From: an uncultured Pelosinus sp.
GTDB lineage: Bacteria; Bacillota; Negativicutes; UMGS1260
Direction of reading: 5' to 3'
Length of the DNA stretch: 21,191 nt
NCBI GenBank assembly: GCA_900550105.1
Contig: URQW01000048.1
Coordinates: 1 to 21,191, forward strand
Every line of letters begins with the position of its first letter. The first letter of the stretch is position 1. The position numbers and the translations under genes were made by a program. The notes beneath the pieces were generated by a model. It saw nothing but the letters and a program-made list of their open reading frames with translations, had not been told where the DNA came from and made no database searches. Positions 13,412-21,191 of this stretch are shown here, piece by piece.

Positions 13412-15409
13412 ATGTCGCAAGGCCCTTCCTTTTGGTTTGATACGAGAATTTATCTTTCCGTGGCCGCACTGCTCCTAGCAGTGATCCTGTTTTACAACCA
13501 ATATGCAGCTGTGCTTGGTGCAGTCCTGCTCTATGCACTCTACTTGTATGGTCGGGAGCGTCATTTAGAGCGGCAGCGGGCTTTGACTGCTTATATGGAA
13601 TCGATTACAACTCATGTAGATGAAGCTTGTCTGTATGCATTGCAGGGGCTGCCTGTGGCGATTGCCCTTGTTGATAAAGACGGGCATATTCATTGGTGCA
13701 ATCAGGTATTAACAGAATGGACGAAGGGGCAAGGTCGGTCAGGACTCAATATTTTTGATTTTTGGCCAGATCTGCCCTTAGATAGCCTAAAGGAGTTAGC
13801 CGGTTCTTTCACCTTTTCGGCAAAGTCTAGTCATTATCAAGTTCTGTATCGTGTCACTAGCGGCGATGAAAATACCCTTCGGCTGTTTTATGTGACGGAT
13901 ATTACGGAAAAAGAGACGCTCAGGCTTAAGGTTGAGGCGTTGATGCCTGTTTTTACTTATATACAAATCGATAATTATGATGATGTCTTAAAAGGACTCA
14001 ATGAAACGCAGAAAACGGCAATTTTAGGCCAAGTCCATCAAAGACTTGTTGAGTGGGTTTCTGGCCTCAAGGGATCTTTAAAAAAATATGCCGAAGATAC
14101 CTATGTGGGTGTCTTTAATCACCACGCTTTAGAAAAACTTTTGCAGGATCGTTTTGAAATTTTAGATCAGATCCGATCCATTCAAGGCGGCAATAAAATT
14201 CCGCTTACGCTAAGTATTGGCGTTGCATCAGGTGAAGAATCGCTGTCGGAGCTCGATGAACGCGCTCAGGCTTGTTTGGATCTTGCTTTAGGGCGAGGTG
14301 GCGATCAGGCGGCCGTTCGTATTGATGGTAAAGTGCAGTTTTACGGCGGCAAAACGAAAGCGATTGAAAAAAACACGCGGGTGAAGGCGCGCATGGTTGC
14401 TCAGGCAATTCGGGAAACCATTGGTGATGCCGAGCTCGTACTAGTCATGGGCCATGTGGCCGAGGACTTTGATTCCCTTGGCGCTGCGTTAGGCGTAGCC
14501 AAAATGGCTCGTGTACTGAAAAAACCGGTTCATATTATTGTGAGTCCTGCTTGTATGGCCGTAAATAAATTATTAGATTTGCTGCCGGATTATCCGGAAT
14601 ATGAAGATCTGTTAATTACGCCGGAACAAGCCAATGCGTTAGTTGTAGATCATACCCTGCTATTTGTGGTAGATACGCACAGACCGGAAATGACAGCGGC
14701 GCCAGATTTGCTCAAAGAAGTGGGGAAAACGATTGTCATTGATCACCACCGACGTAGTGAATCTTTTGTGCAAAATCCCTTGCTCGTCTATTTAGAGCCC
14801 TCTTCTTCCTCGACAAGTGAGCTGGTTACTGAGCTTCTCATGTATTTTGATGATAATGTAGATTTGACCCGGTTAGAGGCGTCAGGCCTTTATGCGGGGA
14901 TTATTGTTGATACGAAACATTTTACAGTGCAAACAGGCGTAAGAACTTTTGAAGCGGCTTCTTATCTGCGTCGGTCTGGCGCGGATCCTTCGATTGTACG
15001 CCACTTGTTCCGTATGGACTTTGAAACCATTCGTTCCCGGGCTGCTATTTTAAATAACACAGAAATTTATCCCGGCGGGATTGTCATTGCTGTGTGTCCG
15101 GAGAATATAAAGGATGCGCAAGTCGTAGCTGCACAGGCTGCTGATTTGCTCCTTGGCATTGAAAGTGTCAATGCTAGCTTTGTATTAGTTCCTGCCAGTG
15201 ATTCTATCGGCATCAGCGCTCGTTCTGAAGGCAAGATTAATGTACAACTTGTCATGGAAGCGCTGGGCGGCGGCGGTCACCAGATGGTTGCCGGTGTGAA
15301 GGTCAAAGGTATCACAGTGAAGGAGCTGAAAAATAAGCTCTTGACCATTGTGAATCAATATTTAGAGGAGAGTGAAGTAAATGAAAGTAATTCTACAAGC
15401 AGAAGTTAA
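13412..15409 (+). CDS. gdpP: Cyclic-di-AMP phosphodiesterase GdpP
   Basis: A 665-residue membrane enzyme that hydrolyses c-di-AMP to pApA. It has two N-terminal helices (about 12-29 and 31-47), a degenerate PAS domain (about 75-165), a degenerate GGDEF domain (about 175-305) and a DHH/DHHA1 phosphodiesterase unit (about 340-650). Metal ligands are visible as His348, Asp352 and Asp354 in GHVAEDFDS, Asp421, the DHH triad at 444-446 and Asp500. GGGGHQMVAG at 619-628 is the DHHA1 motif. The ATG at 13412 has GGGAGG at 13398-13403 with 8-base spacing; the TTG at 13406 is too close. It overlaps rplI by 29 bases. It probably links cell-wall and potassium homeostasis to c-di-AMP, as in other Firmicutes. 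Confidence 0.96.
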   Translation: MSQGPSFWFDTRIYLSVAALLLAVILFYNQYAAVLGAVLLYALYLYGRERHLERQRALTAYMESITTHVDEACLYALQGLPVAIALVDKDGHIHWCNQVLTEWTKGQGRSGLNIFDFWPDLPLDSLKELAGSFTFSAKSSHYQVLYRVTSGDENTLRLFYVTDITEKETLRLKVEALMPVFTYIQIDNYDDVLKGLNETQKTAILGQVHQRLVEWVSGLKGSLKKYAEDTYVGVFNHHALEKLLQDRFEILDQIRSIQGGNKIPLTLSIGVASGEESLSELDERAQACLDLALGRGGDQAAVRIDGKVQFYGGKTKAIEKNTRVKARMVAQAIRETIGDAELVLVMGHVAEDFDSLGAALGVAKMARVLKKPVHIIVSPACMAVNKLLDLLPDYPEYEDLLITPEQANALVVDHTLLFVVDTHRPEMTAAPDLLKEVGKTIVIDHHRRSESFVQNPLLVYLEPSSSSTSELVTELLMYFDDNVDLTRLEASGLYAGIIVDTKHFTVQTGVRTFEAASYLRRSGADPSIVRHLFRMDFETIRSRAAILNNTEIYPGGIVIAVCPENIKDAQVVAAQAADLLLGIESVNASFVLVPASDSIGISARSEGKINVQLVMEALGGGGHQMVAGVKVKGITVKELKNKLLTIVNQYLEESEVNESNSTSRS

Positions 15410-15830
15410 AAAACTCGGTAAAAAAGGCGATATTATAGAGGTTTCCGAAGGATATGCTAGAAACTTCCTCTTGCCGAAACAACTCGCTGTTGTGGCTACT
15501 GCGACGAATGTGAATACGGCAACTCAGAAGAAAGCTTCGGAAGAACGCCGCGCACAGCAGCAGCTTGACGAAGCTAAGGTTATGGCGTCGCAATTAACGA
15601 AAGTGAGCGTTACTATTGCCGCTAAACTTGGTTCAAATGGTAAATTATTCGGTTCGATTACGGCGCAAGATGTAGCTGACGCGCTAAAAGCACAGTATCA
15701 GATTGAGATTGATAAACGTAAAATTGAGTTAAAAGAAGCTGTAAAAAGCTTGGGAACCTATCCGGTCGTAATTAAAGTGCATCCGGAAGTGACCAGCCAA
15801 ATTGAAATGAAAGTTACCGCAAAAGAATAA
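15381..15830 (+). CDS. rplI: 50S ribosomal protein bL9
   Basis: A 149-residue ribosomal protein of standard length that binds 23S rRNA near the L1 stalk. The N-terminal domain carries the signature GKKGDIIEVSEGYARNFLLP (13-32), followed by the long connecting helix (about 41-75) and the C-terminal domain with GKLFGSIT (86-93). The ATG at 15381 lies inside the end of gdpP with GAGGAG at 15365-15370, so translation is probably coupled. The order gdpP, rplI, replicative helicase is conserved in Firmicutes, but here lonC is inserted before dnaB. Confidence 0.98.
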   Translation: MKVILQAEVKKLGKKGDIIEVSEGYARNFLLPKQLAVVATATNVNTATQKKASEERRAQQQLDEAKVMASQLTKVSVTIAAKLGSNGKLFGSITAQDVADALKAQYQIEIDKRKIELKEAVKSLGTYPVVIKVHPEVTSQIEMKVTAKE

Positions 15831-15870
15831 GCTTTTTAGCTGGGATAACTCATAGGAGAAAGGAATTAGT

Positions 15871-17802
15871 ATGAAAAATTTTTTTAATAAGCTGGTTCAA
15901 AAAATGCCCTTTTCTGATAAATTAGATGCCGATGAGCAATTAAAACGGCAGGTTGCTTCCTTGTACCAGCTTTATTCCGGGATTATCGGTACAGATCGCC
16001 TTGTGCTTCGCGCTGGTAAACTGGATGCACTGACTCTTATGAATAGCGACGATATCCGTGAACGGGTTTTGGCGCTGCAAAAGCTCGTTTTTGAAGACCC
16101 CACCGTGGAAAAGACCCCTACGGCAGCTGAGATTCCCGCAATTTTAGAAGAAATTGAGGAAGAGTTAGCTGACCTCATGGCGCGCCGCGTTGTGGAGGAG
16201 CGAATTGAGAAAAAGATTGCTGATAAGATGGATGAACGCCATCAAGAATATGTAAAAGAAATAAAAATGCAGGTTTTAAAAGAAGAAAACAATGTGGAGA
16301 ACCCTCAGACCCTGAAAAAATATGCCGAGCTCGAAAAGCTAGAGCAAATCAAATTGACAAAATCGCTAATGGAGCTGGTTCGGCCTGCTTCCTTGGCTGA
16401 GATTGTCGGTCAGGAACGGGCGATCGAGTCGCTACGGTCTAAACTGGCTTCGCCCTATCCGCAGCATTTAATTCTGTATGGACCGCCCGGTGTTGGCAAA
16501 ACGACAGCGGCTCGTCTTGTACTGGAAGAAGCGAAAAAATCGAAAGTAACTCCTTTTAAACCGGAAGCTCCTTTCGTAGAAGCGGATGGCACGACGCTGC
16601 GCTGGGATCCGCGCGATATGACGAATCCGTTGCTTGGTTCGGTTCATGACCCGATTTATCAGGGGGCGAAGCGCGATTTAGCGGAAAGCGGTGTGCCCGA
16701 GCCGAAACCAGGCATGGTTACAGAAGCTCATGGCGGGATTTTATTCATTGATGAAATCGGCGAGATGGATTCGATGCTGCAAAATAAACTCTTAAAAGTC
16801 TTGGAAGATAAACGAGTTCATTTTGATTCGGCTTACTACGATCCCAGTGACGCTGGTGTGCCCAAATATGTCAAGAAGCTTTTTGAAGAAGGCGCTCCTG
16901 CCGACTTTATCTTAATCGGTGCAACGACGCGAGACGCTTTTGATATCAGTCCAGCTATTCGATCACGTTGCGCTGAAATCTATTTCGAACCGCTTACACC
17001 GATAAATATCGAAGAGATTGTTTATAATGCGGCAAAACGTCTGGAAGTAGAGATTGAGCCAGATGTTCCCCGGATTATCAGCGAATATACGATAGAAGGT
17101 CGTAAAGCCGTTAATCTGCTTTCTGATGCGTACAGCCTCGCGCTCTATCAGCGCGGTGACAGCGACGACGAGAAGCTGATCATTACGGCAGATGATCTTT
17201 ATAAGGTCACGCAAGTAAGCCGCCTTACGCCTTATGTCAACCAAAAGGCTTCTTCCGTAGCGGCTGTAGGTCACGTATTCGGGCTTGGTGTGGCCGGGTA
17301 TCTCGGCTCGGTTATTGAGATTGAAGCAGTGGCTTTTCCGGCTAGTGAAAAAGGCAAGGGCAGTATTCGATTTAATGATACGGCTGGCAGTATGGCGAAA
17401 GACTCGGTGTTTAACGCCAGCGCTGTTGTTCGGAAAATTACGGGTGAAGATGTTAGTAATTATGACATTCATGTCAATGTGATCGGCGGCGGCAATATTG
17501 ACGGACCGTCAGCGGGAACAGCCATACTTTGCGCGATTATTTCAGCGATTACCGGACGAAAAGTTCGTCAGGATGTCGCTGTAACTGGTGAAATCAGCAT
17601 TCAAGGACAGGTCAAGGCTGTGGGCGGCGTTTTTGAAAAAGCCTATGGCGCCAAGCAGGCCGGAATGACAACTCTCGTGATTCCGCAGGAAAATCAAAAG
17701 GATATTTCTCCCGACCATCTTGATCTTACTATTCATGCTGTCGATACAGTCGAACAAGCTCTTGATATTCTGTTTGTTCCCTGCAACGAAGCGAGCGCCT
17801 AA
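15871..17802 (+). CDS. lonC: LonC, sporulation-associated Lon-family ATP-dependent protease
   Basis: A 643-residue AAA+ serine protease of the LonC type, which is confined to a subset of endospore-forming Firmicutes. It lacks the long LonA substrate-binding N-domain and instead has a charged helical region (about 60-165). The AAA+ module has Walker A GPPGVGKTT (204-212) and Walker B ILFIDE (290-295). After it come sensor and lid regions, then the Lon protease domain with catalytic Ser547 in GPSAG and Lys590 in GGVFEK. Both halves of the dyad are intact, so it should be active. The ATG at 15871 has AGGAG/AAAGGA upstream. It is 40 bases after rplI and 23 before dnaB, so it is probably constitutively co-transcribed, although an internal sporulation promoter cannot be excluded. 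Confidence 0.93.
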   Translation: MKNFFNKLVQKMPFSDKLDADEQLKRQVASLYQLYSGIIGTDRLVLRAGKLDALTLMNSDDIRERVLALQKLVFEDPTVEKTPTAAEIPAILEEIEEELADLMARRVVEERIEKKIADKMDERHQEYVKEIKMQVLKEENNVENPQTLKKYAELEKLEQIKLTKSLMELVRPASLAEIVGQERAIESLRSKLASPYPQHLILYGPPGVGKTTAARLVLEEAKKSKVTPFKPEAPFVEADGTTLRWDPRDMTNPLLGSVHDPIYQGAKRDLAESGVPEPKPGMVTEAHGGILFIDEIGEMDSMLQNKLLKVLEDKRVHFDSAYYDPSDAGVPKYVKKLFEEGAPADFILIGATTRDAFDISPAIRSRCAEIYFEPLTPINIEEIVYNAAKRLEVEIEPDVPRIISEYTIEGRKAVNLLSDAYSLALYQRGDSDDEKLIITADDLYKVTQVSRLTPYVNQKASSVAAVGHVFGLGVAGYLGSVIEIEAVAFPASEKGKGSIRFNDTAGSMAKDSVFNASAVVRKITGEDVSNYDIHVNVIGGGNIDGPSAGTAILCAIISAITGRKVRQDVAVTGEISIQGQVKAVGGVFEKAYGAKQAGMTTLVIPQENQKDISPDHLDLTIHAVDTVEQALDILFVPCNEASA

Positions 17803-17825
17803 GGGCAAATCGGGAGGAATGTATT

Positions 17826-19160
17826 GTGATTGATCGCGTACCACCCCAGAATGTCGAGGCGGAGCAGTCCGTTCTGGGAGCCATGCTCATCGAAAAAGAA
17901 GCAATTTCCAAGGTAGCCGAGTTTTTGCGGCCCGAAGATTTCTACCGGGAGGCGCACCGTGTCATTTATGATACGGTGCTTGACCTCTTTAATAAAAATG
18001 ACGCTGTCGACTTGATCACGATTACGGAAAGCTTGCGTCGTGTCGATAAGCTCGAGAGTGTTGGCGGTATTTCTTATATTACCTTTCTGGCCAACAGTGT
18101 GCCAACAGCGGCGAATGTACTATATCATGCTCGCATTATTGAAGAAAAGTCACTGCTACGTTCGTTGATTAATGCGGCAACTGATATTGCCAGCATGGGT
18201 TACGAAGGCAGCGAAGAAGCGGGTCAGATTCTTGATCAAGCGGAAAAGAAAATTCTTGAAGTATCAGGCCGTAAAATGGGTTCTGATTTTACACCCATTA
18301 GTACGATTGTTATGGATGCTTTCAACAAGATTGAACAGCTCTATGCTTCTAAAGGCGGGATTACCGGATTGCCTACAGGCTTTAAAGATCTTGACCGCTT
18401 AACCTCGGGATTGCAGCCTTCCGACCTTGTTTTGATTGCGGCGCGCCCTAGTATGGGGAAAACGGCATTTGTACTTAATATTGCGCAGCATGTGGCGATT
18501 CGTGAAAAGAAAGCTGTCGCCTTTTTTTCTTTAGAAATGTCGAAGGAGCAGCTCGTACAGAGAATGCTCTGCGCGGAAGCGCCGATTGATGCGCAACGGC
18601 TGAAAATCGGTGAACTAGAACAAAATGATTGGACGAAACTAGTGCGAGCCTCAGACAGGCTCTCTAGCGCGCCGATCTTTATTGATGATACGGCGGGGAT
18701 TACTGTACTTGAAATGCGCTCGAAAGCAAGGCGCCTAAAGGTAGAGCATGACTTAAAGCTCATCATCATTGACTATTTGCAGCTTATGCAGGGTAGCAGC
18801 GGTTCTAGTCGCAGTGAAAACCGACAACAGGAAATCTCGGAGATCTCTCGATCCTTAAAGGCATTAGCCAGAGAACTTCATGTGCCTGTGGTTGCCTTAT
18901 CGCAGCTCAGCCGCGGCGTAGAATCGCGTCAGGTAAAAAAGCCGATGCTCAGCGATTTGCGCGAATCGGGTTCTTTGGAGCAAGATGCTGATATTGTTGC
19001 TTTTCTATATCGGGAAGACTACTATGATCCTGATACAGAACGAAAAAATATTACGGAAATTATTGTGGCAAAACATAGAAATGGCCCTGTAGATACAGTG
19101 CCTCTGTTTTTCCACAAGCAGTTTACCAAGTTTTCCGATTTGGCGAAAATGCCAGGATAA
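17826..19160 (+). CDS. dnaB: Replicative DNA helicase
   Basis: A 444-residue hexameric replicative helicase (named DnaC in Bacillus subtilis) that unwinds DNA at the fork and binds primase. The N-terminal primase-interaction domain (about 5-105, starting PPQNVEAEQSVLGAM) is joined by a linker helix to the RecA-like ATPase: Walker A ARPSMGKTAF (206-215), FSLEMSKEQL (234-243), Walker B IIIDYLQLM (313-321), the conserved SDLRESGSLEQDAD (376-389), and KHRNGP (416-421) with the likely arginine finger. The GTG start at 17826 follows GGGAGG at 17811-17816. No intein or insertion is seen. It is the last gene of the operon. Confidence 0.98.
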   Translation: MIDRVPPQNVEAEQSVLGAMLIEKEAISKVAEFLRPEDFYREAHRVIYDTVLDLFNKNDAVDLITITESLRRVDKLESVGGISYITFLANSVPTAANVLYHARIIEEKSLLRSLINAATDIASMGYEGSEEAGQILDQAEKKILEVSGRKMGSDFTPISTIVMDAFNKIEQLYASKGGITGLPTGFKDLDRLTSGLQPSDLVLIAARPSMGKTAFVLNIAQHVAIREKKAVAFFSLEMSKEQLVQRMLCAEAPIDAQRLKIGELEQNDWTKLVRASDRLSSAPIFIDDTAGITVLEMRSKARRLKVEHDLKLIIIDYLQLMQGSSGSSRSENRQQEISEISRSLKALARELHVPVVALSQLSRGVESRQVKKPMLSDLRESGSLEQDADIVAFLYREDYYDPDTERKNITEIIVAKHRNGPVDTVPLFFHKQFTKFSDLAKMPG

Positions 19161-19188
19161 GCGAAGCCACAGGCTTCGCTTATTGTTT
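19157..19188 (+). terminator. Terminator overlapping the dnaB stop codon
   Basis: A perfect 12-bp stem, ATAAGCGAAGCC (19157-19168) and GGCTTCGCTTAT (19172-19183), with a 3-base ACA loop, followed by the T-rich TGTTTTG. The TAA stop is part of the left arm. Confidence 0.75.
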
Positions 19189-19353
19189 TGTTGCGTAGAC
19201 ACATTTTGGCGATTTCAACCCCGAAAATTCCAAATATGTTATATATAAACTTTTAAAAAAGCGTTTTTGTCTGTTGAGAAAACCCAAACGTTATTTCCTT
19301 TATAAAAAGTACGAACGATATAATCTTAATGGTTATGAATATTCGATTTTTGA

Positions 19354-19382
19354 TTGACAGGGAAAAGGGTTAATGATATGAT
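19354..19382 (+). promoter_or_regulatory. Promoter of purA
   Basis: Perfect TTGACA (19354-19359), a 17-base spacer and TATGAT (19377-19382), giving a start near 19389. The 170 bases upstream (19184-19353) are AT-rich and hold no gene. They include another TATAAT (19319-19324) without a good -35, and CGAA/TTCG at 19312 and 19342 whose spacing does not fit a Bacillus PurBox pair. Confidence 0.72.
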
Positions 19383-19388
19383 ATTCAA

Positions 19389-19599
19389 GGGATCGAACGC
19401 GCATACATTTTTGTGTTCTATTTACCTAAAGACAGCATAAAATATATTGTTGTGATTTTCGCACCTGCTTAAATAGCGTAGGGCGATTTTTGGTCTGCAC
19501 AAAAACTGAAGATGTCGATGCCGAGGTTCACGTGGGTACTGTTTGCGGCATGTCGACACAATTATGGCTAGATTTGGCCGGGAGAAAGAGGGTAATGTG
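19389..19599 (+). other. Long structured 5' leader of purA
   Basis: About 210 nt without a supported gene. A GAACGCG (19395-19401)/TGTGTTC (19412-19418) hairpin starts it. Near the end, TGTCGA-TGCCG (19513-19523) pairs with CGGCA-TG-TCGACA (19546-19558), a strong 11-bp stem with a 2-base bulge, about 30 bases before the ribosome site. No purine, ZTP or PRPP riboswitch signature was recognised and no T-tract terminator is present. Confidence 0.5.
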
Positions 19600-20883
19600 A
19601 TGTCAACAGTAGTAGTTATCGGTACACAATGGGGCGATGAAGGCAAAGGCAAGATTGTAGATTATTTGGCAGAACAAGCCGATGTAGTAGTTCGTTCACA
19701 AGGGGGCAACAATGCGGGGCATACCGTTGTAGCCCATGGCGTAGCCCATAAATTGCAGTTATTACCTTCGGGAATTTTATACAAAGGGAAAACTTGTCTT
19801 TTAGGAAATGGTGTTGTTATTGATCCAGCAGCGCTGATTACTGAAATCAAGAACATGGAAGCCAAAGGGATTACAACACAAGGTTTGAAAATCTCGAATC
19901 GGGCTCATGTTATTTTACCTTACCATCGCTTGCTTGATGAAGTAGAAGAAGAAGCGCGTGGCGCTTTTAAGATTGGTACGACGAAGCGAGGGATTGGTCC
20001 TTGCTATATGGATAAAATGGCGCGAATTGGTATCCGAATTGTTGATTTAATGGATGAAGAAGAATTTAGCGCTAAATTGAAACTGAATATCGAAACTAAG
20101 AATAAGCTTTTGAAATGTGTTTACGAGGTCGAAGGCTTCGATTATGAAACGGTTCTTAAGGAATACTTGGAGTATGCTGATTTCTTACGTCCTTACGTGG
20201 CTGATACGTCTTATGCTTTAAGCAAAGCAGTAAAAGCTGACCAAAAAATTCTATTCGAAGGCGCTCAGGCGACGATGCTTGATCTAGATCATGGCACGTA
20301 TCCTTACGTAACTTCTTCTAATCCGATCGCTGGTGGCGCTAGTGTCGGTTCTGGTATCGGTCCTAGCAAAATCCAACAGATCATTGGCGTAGTAAAAGCT
20401 TACAGCACTCGTGTTGGTGAAGGTCCTTTCCCGACTGAACTGCACGATGAAGTTGGCAATAAAATTCGTGAAACGGGCCATGAATATGGTACGGTAACAG
20501 GTCGTCCTCGCCGTTGCGGCTGGCTTGACGCTTGCGTAGTCCGCTATGCTGGACATTTAAGCGGTATTGATGCTATGGCGATCACGCGTCTTGATATTCT
20601 TGATGATCTTGATAGCGTAAAATTGTGCGTGGGTTATAAATATAATGGGGAAATGATTGGTGAGTTCCCAGCCAGCTTAAAAGTTTTAGGCGCCGTAGAA
20701 CCAGTTTATGAAGAATTCCCTGGCTGGAAAACTTCAACCTGTCATATTCGTAAATATGAAGATTTGCCGGAAAATGCCCGTAAGTATTTAGAACGTCTGA
20801 GTGAAGTTGCTGAGATTCCCTTGGGAATTGTGTCGGTCGGTCCAGATCGGGAGCAAACCATGGTTTTAAAACAACCATTCTAA
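19600..20883 (+). CDS. purA: Adenylosuccinate synthetase
   Basis: A 427-residue cytosolic homodimer that joins IMP and aspartate with GTP to form adenylosuccinate, the first committed step to AMP. GTQWGDEGKGK at 8-18 carries the catalytic Asp13, and GGNNAGHTVV has His41, the same numbering as in E. coli. TKRGIGPCYMDK and the GARVT-region equivalents are intact, and length is normal. The frame is open back to 19543, but AGAGGG at 19587-19592 with 7-base spacing and family alignment place the start at the ATG at 19600. It is monocistronic, with its own promoter, leader and terminator, directly downstream of dnaB as in Bacillus subtilis and relatives. Confidence 0.97.
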   Translation: MSTVVVIGTQWGDEGKGKIVDYLAEQADVVVRSQGGNNAGHTVVAHGVAHKLQLLPSGILYKGKTCLLGNGVVIDPAALITEIKNMEAKGITTQGLKISNRAHVILPYHRLLDEVEEEARGAFKIGTTKRGIGPCYMDKMARIGIRIVDLMDEEEFSAKLKLNIETKNKLLKCVYEVEGFDYETVLKEYLEYADFLRPYVADTSYALSKAVKADQKILFEGAQATMLDLDHGTYPYVTSSNPIAGGASVGSGIGPSKIQQIIGVVKAYSTRVGEGPFPTELHDEVGNKIRETGHEYGTVTGRPRRCGWLDACVVRYAGHLSGIDAMAITRLDILDDLDSVKLCVGYKYNGEMIGEFPASLKVLGAVEPVYEEFPGWKTSTCHIRKYEDLPENARKYLERLSEVAEIPLGIVSVGPDREQTMVLKQPF

Positions 20884-20898
20884 GCTGTTAACAGCTTA
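20881..20898. repeat. Perfect 18-bp palindrome on the purA stop codon
   Basis: TAAGCTGTT followed by AACAGCTTA, symmetrical without a spacer; its first three bases are the purA stop. It could be an operator-like site or a small extra stem ahead of the terminator. No partner copy is visible in the window. Confidence 0.6.
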
Positions 20899-20925
20899 GA
20901 CGCGGACACGAATACTAGATAACTG

Positions 20926-20961
20926 GCAAGAGGCCTGTAAAAGGCCTCTTGCTGTATTTTG
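20926..20961 (+). terminator. Rho-independent terminator of purA
   Basis: A 10-bp GC-rich stem, GCAAGAGGCC (20926-20935) and GGCCTCTTGC (20943-20952), a 7-base loop, then TGTATTTTG. The following bases to 21068 hold no gene. Confidence 0.8.
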
Positions 20962-21068
20962 AGGCGGAATCTCTCGTTTGTTTATGTAGTCGCATTACGC
21001 TTTTTATTAGGTTTTGAGCTCGTTAGTGCAGTTCATAAAAGATCCAAAAAAAAGTTATGAAAAAAGTG

Positions 21069-21097
21069 TTGACAGAAGTATAATCGATCTGTATAAT
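21069..21097 (+). promoter_or_regulatory. Perfect consensus promoter of tRNA-Lys
   Basis: TTGACA (21069-21074), exactly 17 bases, TATAAT (21092-21097); start expected near 21104, about 11 bases before the mature tRNA. A second TATAAT at 21079-21084 is badly spaced. Confidence 0.85.
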
Positions 21098-21114
21098 AAT
21101 ATCTTGTGAGACAC

Positions 21115-21190
21115 GATCCACTAGCTCAGTCGGTAGAGCACCTGACTTTTAATCAGGGTGTCCCGCGTTCGAGTCGCGGGTGGATCACCA
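21115..21190 (+). tRNA. tRNA-Lys (anticodon UUU)
   Basis: A complete 76-nt cloverleaf: acceptor GATCCAC/GTGGATC, D-arm GCTC/GAGC with loop AGTCGGTA, anticodon stem CCTGA/TCAGG with loop CTTTTAA (anticodon TTT at 21148-21150), five-base variable loop GTGTC, T-arm CCGCG/CGCGG with TTCGAGT, discriminator A and an encoded CCA. The window ends one base later, so a tRNA cluster may continue. Confidence 0.97.
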
Positions 21191-21191
21191 C

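Noticed and set aside
16963..17472. 169-codon minus-strand frame inside lonC
   Set aside because: Antisense shadow of the conserved AAA+ lid and protease domain; no recognisable motif.
19312..19345. PurR PurBox pair upstream of purA
   Set aside because: CGAA and TTCG occur in opposite orientation, but 26 bases separate them rather than the 16-17 known for Bacillus, and flanking consensus is poor.
19389..19599. Known purine, ZTP or PRPP riboswitch in the purA leader
   Set aside because: None of their conserved core sequences could be found by eye.
1..21191. CRISPR array, insertion sequence, prophage or integration site
   Set aside because: No spaced direct repeats, transposase, integrase or flanking terminal repeats were seen; the only tRNA is complete and lies at the window edge, so an att duplication cannot be judged.

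Overview
The window reads as chromosomal DNA of a low-to-moderate GC Firmicute, most likely an endospore-forming member of the Negativicutes (Sporomusa/Pelosinus-like). The reasons are the gene order MazG-like, yybS, gdpP, rplI, lonC, dnaB, purA; the presence of LonC, a Lon paralogue known from a subset of endospore formers; strong Shine-Dalgarno sites; and frequent GTG/TTG starts. The taxonomic placement is inference, because no rRNA or other marker is present.

Bases 1-11,900 look like an accessory region for peptide or N-acyl amino acid use. It opens with a 5'-truncated M20D amidohydrolase and an overlapping paralogue, then a convergent third M20 amidohydrolase on the minus strand. Next comes a two-gene membrane cassette of Gate-domain proteins (YjiH/YjiG-like). 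A cyclic-di-GMP-I riboswitch with its own terminator precedes a dCache methyl-accepting chemotaxis protein. A 431-residue protein of unrecognised family, with a possible cyclase-fold core and a C-terminal winged helix, follows. Then a carboxypeptidase-G2-like M20 peptidase, preceded by a promoter and an intrinsic terminator inside its leader, is followed by a second YjiH/YjiG-like pair. A nitroreductase with its own promoter closes the region. The repeated pairing of M20 hydrolases with YjiHG-like pairs is the most interesting feature. In E. coli the same membrane pair lies beside the isoaspartyl dipeptidase gene iadA, so a peptidase-linked transport role is a reasonable hypothesis.

Bases 11,970-19,190 form one housekeeping operon from a good promoter at 11,986-12,014: MazG-like protein, YybS membrane protein, the c-di-AMP phosphodiesterase GdpP, ribosomal protein bL9, LonC, and the replicative helicase DnaB. 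It ends in a perfect 12-bp hairpin that overlaps the dnaB stop codon. Gaps are short and gdpP overlaps rplI, which suggests translational coupling.

Bases 19,190-20,970 hold purA (adenylosuccinate synthetase) with its own promoter and a leader of about 210 nt that contains strong hairpins but matches no riboswitch I recognise. The window ends with a complete tRNA-Lys(UUU), encoded CCA included, behind a perfect consensus promoter.

Several start codons were set from Shine-Dalgarno spacing rather than from the longest open frame (3643, 8787, 11264, 12436, 13412, 19600).
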